A stretch of DNA of 43,727 bases, from contig CAZIRF010000023.1 of NCBI GenBank assembly GCA_964541755.1, positions 1 through 43,727 on the forward strand, written 5' to 3'. This document shows positions 40,846 through 43,727 of the stretch, piece after piece. This DNA comes from CAZIRF01 sp964541755 (GTDB lineage Bacteria; Spirochaetota; Spirochaetia; Treponematales; Breznakiellaceae). Positions within the stretch are counted from its first letter, which is position 1, and each line of letters begins with the position of its first letter. The notes under the pieces are model-generated. The model was not told the origin of the DNA and searched no databases. It saw nothing but the letters and a program-made list of their open reading frames with translations. A program made the position numbers and the translations under genes.

Positions 40846-43679
40846 ACGCCGAGATCAAAAAAACAATCGCTTCTCCCTATTCTCACAACCTCCCCCAACG
40901 ACTTGCACCACTCATGTTTAGCGATTCATGGGAACCCTTTTCGCATTCCGTCGCAGAAAAGAATGGCCCGCACGAGATAATCCGTATCGGCCAGATACGG
41001 GTAAGCGGCGCGCGCGAGACCAAGATCGACGTCCTTGTTGTCTGCGTCGCGGGCGACATGCAGCTTCGGAACAATCGCGTGAGATTACGCGCACTCGTCG
41101 ACGGCTACATGGACGGGATCGGAGTCTCGGGCGTTCTCGCGTTCTACTTTCAGGATGGTAACCCTGAATGGAGACTGAGTTACGCGTGGAAGCGAAGCGT
41201 CCGATCCGGGGGCGAGACGAAGACGGTCAACACCCGGTCTACCCGTTGCACTTACGTACTGGGCCCGGACTCGCGAACAAGGACCGCCGCCGAGCGTTTC
41301 TCCACGCTCTCCGAAATGGACGCGATAACGCCAGCCGACATCGAACGCGCGTTCAGTGTGGAAGCAGTCGGGAAAACCTTCTTCTATTCGTACCGAAAAC
41401 ACTACCAGCGTTTCGTGGAGGAACTTTCGACAGACGCAATCAGAAATATGCTCGGTGTTCCCATCGGATTGACAATGACCGAGCGCCTATCTGCCGATAA
41501 ACCAATTCGCGACTTCTCAAAAAAACTCATGGGACGGCTCGTATTCCTCAAGTTCATCGAGAAAAAAGGCTGGCTCGGGGCGACAGATTACGCCGCACGT
41601 GACGGCGATCCCGACTTCCTCATGAACCTTTTCAAATCGCACCGCGAGAACTTCTATGCCGAAGCGCTCGTCCCGCTCTTTTTCGAGACGCTCAACACCC
41701 CGCGCAAAGGCGACCTTTTCATGGAAACGGGGACGATGGTTCCCTACCTCAACGGAGGGCTCTTTGAGCCCGAATACGATGTCGACACGATAAACCGAAA
41801 TCTTCATTTCAAGGGTGGTCTTTTCGAGGAACTCCTCGACTTCTTCAATCAATACAATTTCACGATCGACGAGAACGACGATTCGGACGCGGAGGTTGGT
41901 GTCGATCCCGAGATGCTCGGCCGTATCTTCGAACAGCTCATCGAGGACAACGAGAAAGACATGCAGGGGACGATCTATACCCCCTTCGAGGTCGTGCGCT
42001 TCATGTGCCGCCACTCGCTTCTTCTCCACCTTTCCAGGAAAATCGGCGTCGAGCCGGACAGCTCCGGGGGCGAGGCGATCAAGCGTCTCATCGTCAACGG
42101 AGACACCACTACGTTGAGCGTTGATCAAAAATCGACGTTGATTGACGCGCTCAAAACCATCAAGATTCTCGATCCCGCAATCGGCTCGGGGGCTTTCCCC
42201 ATGGGTATGCTCCGCGAACTCCTTCACGCGCGTGCTGTTCTGGAAAAAACCAACGACGCAGAACAACTCAAACGGGAGATTATCCGTGATTCGGTATACG
42301 GGGTCGATATAGATCCGGGCGCAGTCGATATCGCGCGTCTCCGTTTCTTTCTTTCACTTGTGGTGGACGCGAGGCTCCCGGAGCCGCTCCCGAATCTTGA
42401 TTTCAAGATAATGCAGGGGGACAGTCTATCCGAAGCCTTCGACGACATTCCGGTAGTCTTCGACGCCGCAGAGTACCGAAGGCATCAAGTCCCCGAGTCC
42501 GACGGACTTTTCGAGTCGGGCGAGCTTGAGCGGCTCAATAAACGCAAAAGGAAGTCTGCCGCACAGATCATGAAGGAGTCGGGCACCGACGTTCTCGCGC
42601 TTCTCGCGGAATATTTTGATCCCGAGCGATCGCACGACAAGAAGAAGCAAAGCCGCGAGGCGATCGAGGCTCTCGAGCTCGATACTGTTCGTCGCGCGCT
42701 CGAGGGCGATGTCGCGGAGAAGCTGGCGGAGTTCGACAAGCTCGATTTGAAAGCCAGGCGAAATCCGAAGCCTTCCACGGAGAAGGCACGCAACAAGGCC
42801 GCCGAAGCGCTTTCGCTCTCTCGCGAACGACTTACGCGGCTTGACACGTTCGAGTCCTCAAATCGCCGCGAGCGCCCCTGGTTCCTCTGGCACTACTACT
42901 TCCACGACGTCTTCGAGTCCGGCGGCTTCGACATCATCATCGGCAATCCGCCGTATCGGGCGAATCAGGAAAACGAGAACGACCAGGCAAAAAACAAGGT
43001 ATATCCGCTCGTGTATCAGCGCATCAAGGATACGTTTGTCGCGAAGTCGACGGCGCAGAAGACGAAAGTGTACGACTTATTCTCCTGTTTCTTCCGCATG
43101 GCGATGGATTTCGCGCTCAAAGCGGAGCGCCGCACGATCGTAAGTTTTATCACGAACTACGCCTTCATCGGCGCCCGCACCTACGACGGCTTCCGTAAGG
43201 ATGTACGGGAGTGTTTCGGCAGGATGACAGTGGTAAACCTCGGCGGCGACGTACGCTCGAATCCAAAACTCTCTGGCCCCGTCAACAGCATCTTCGGTAT
43301 TCAAGCCGGCGTCGCAATCAGCTTCATTGAACCGCGTAAATCGAAGCAGCGCAGTTTCAAGCTCCTCTATACCGCTACCGAAGAAGAAGCCAAACGCGAG
43401 GAGAAGATCGAGTTCATCGGCCGCTACGATACCGAGCCGCTCTCGCTCAGCTCCATCACCCCCGACGAGAAAGAAAACTGGATCAACCAAAGCAACAGCG
43501 ATTTTCGAACCTTGATGCCGTTGTGCAGCAAGGAAGCGAAGAGTGGTAAAGAGAATGATGGAACGATTTTTGAACTGTTTTCTCTGGGCATTGCAACGAA
43601 TCGCGATGATTGGACTTTTTCATTTAGCGTAGATGGACTAAAAAAGAAAATCCATTTCTTTATTGATACGTATACCTGA
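40842..43679 (+). CDS. Eco57I-like N6-adenine DNA methylase, probably truncated
   Basis: This is a 945-residue protein from the ATG at 40842, which overlaps the helicase stop; AAGGA lies upstream. The methylase core has motif I DPAIGSGAF (444-452) for S-adenosylmethionine and motif IV NPPY (702-705) for adenine flipping. Long helical segments lie between them (about 560-690). The protein ends about 20 residues after TNRDDWTFSFS, a segment that in related methylases, as I remember them, is followed by a target-recognition region of a few hundred residues. Here a TGA follows IDTYT. So it is probably broken by a nonsense/frameshift change or by an inserted element whose edge lies near 43674. If so, modification may be lost. 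Confidence 0.8.
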   Translation: MNAEIKKTIASPYSHNLPQRLAPLMFSDSWEPFSHSVAEKNGPHEIIRIGQIRVSGARETKIDVLVVCVAGDMQLRNNRVRLRALVDGYMDGIGVSGVLAFYFQDGNPEWRLSYAWKRSVRSGGETKTVNTRSTRCTYVLGPDSRTRTAAERFSTLSEMDAITPADIERAFSVEAVGKTFFYSYRKHYQRFVEELSTDAIRNMLGVPIGLTMTERLSADKPIRDFSKKLMGRLVFLKFIEKKGWLGATDYAARDGDPDFLMNLFKSHRENFYAEALVPLFFETLNTPRKGDLFMETGTMVPYLNGGLFEPEYDVDTINRNLHFKGGLFEELLDFFNQYNFTIDENDDSDAEVGVDPEMLGRIFEQLIEDNEKDMQGTIYTPFEVVRFMCRHSLLLHLSRKIGVEPDSSGGEAIKRLIVNGDTTTLSVDQKSTLIDALKTIKILDPAIGSGAFPMGMLRELLHARAVLEKTNDAEQLKREIIRDSVYGVDIDPGAVDIARLRFFLSLVVDARLPEPLPNLDFKIMQGDSLSEAFDDIPVVFDAAEYRRHQVPESDGLFESGELERLNKRKRKSAAQIMKESGTDVLALLAEYFDPERSHDKKKQSREAIEALELDTVRRALEGDVAEKLAEFDKLDLKARRNPKPSTEKARNKAAEALSLSRERLTRLDTFESSNRRERPWFLWHYYFHDVFESGGFDIIIGNPPYRANQENENDQAKNKVYPLVYQRIKDTFVAKSTAQKTKVYDLFSCFFRMAMDFALKAERRTIVSFITNYAFIGARTYDGFRKDVRECFGRMTVVNLGGDVRSNPKLSGPVNSIFGIQAGVAISFIEPRKSKQRSFKLLYTATEEEAKREEKIEFIGRYDTEPLSLSSITPDEKENWINQSNSDFRTLMPLCSKEAKSGKENDGTIFELFSLGIATNRDDWTFSFSVDGLKKKIHFFIDTYT

Positions 43680-43727
43680 ATCCGTATAGAGCCACCAGTT
43701 TTTTTCATAACACCGGAAATCAGAGTG
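43680..43727. other. Window end after the methylase stop
   Basis: The last 48 bases have no recognisable methylase continuation in the old frame. The stretch TGAATCCGTATAGAGCCACC resembles the kind of sequence found at IS-element ends, but no inverted repeat partner is in the window and no IS is claimed. Confidence 0.3.

Noticed and set aside
37492..43679. Calling the locus DISARM
   Set aside because: drmA and drmB are missing, and PLD and helicase are fused in one protein, so a more general description was kept.

Overview
This is a GC-rich bacterial window, almost certainly chromosomal DNA of a spirochaete related to Treponema/Spirochaeta. The clearest markers are two tandem FlaA periplasmic-flagellar sheath genes next to a class II fructose-bisphosphate aldolase, a UPF0164-type outer-membrane protein, a long PPi-dependent phosphofructokinase, an archaeal-type UMP kinase and a PilZ protein of the kind found in spirochaetes. 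No tRNA, rRNA or CRISPR array was seen. All calls come from reading the sequence and remembering protein families; no database search was run.

Layout. (1) 214-8579, minus strand: an operon of a TPR protein, a very large BNR/SpoIIE phosphatase and a small coiled-coil protein. (2) 8637-10350, plus: a UPF0164 outer-membrane protein and a small exported protein. (3) 10435-14127, minus: a cNMP-domain histidine kinase, two flaA genes with a near-consensus promoter and a strong terminator, and a membrane-anchored unknown. (4) 14267-18554, plus: aldolase, mannosylglucose phosphorylase, PilZ protein and TPR protein. (5) 18533-23572, minus: DUF192 lipoprotein, exported unknown, double-cNMP-domain regulator, FecR-domain protein, murB. 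(6) 23629-29113, plus: cysS, an ECF sigma/anti-sigma operon with an exported protein and a transglutaminase lipoprotein, then a UMP kinase. (7) 29171-34935: glucosaminidase lipoprotein (minus), radC, a PEGA-domain protein, an aminotransferase behind an apparent alanine-codon attenuator, and a small outer-membrane-like protein. (8) 34982-37491: the PPi-phosphofructokinase gene flanked by palindrome-rich modules. (9) 37492-43679: a PLD-SNF2 helicase and an Eco57I-like methylase forming a restriction/defence-like pair. The methylase appears cut short close to the window end.

How the genes work together. The housekeeping content covers glycolysis (aldolase, PPi-phosphofructokinase), peptidoglycan synthesis and turnover (murB, glucosaminidase), flagellar sheath, and signalling through cyclic nucleotides, c-di-GMP and an ECF sigma factor.

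The signals most worth a second look are: an alanine-rich leader ORF with mutually exclusive terminator and antiterminator hairpins before the aminotransferase gene; three copies of a multi-hairpin module whose stems are kept although their sequence differs; six copies of a GACTATCAG motif with shared flanks; and the truncated methylase.
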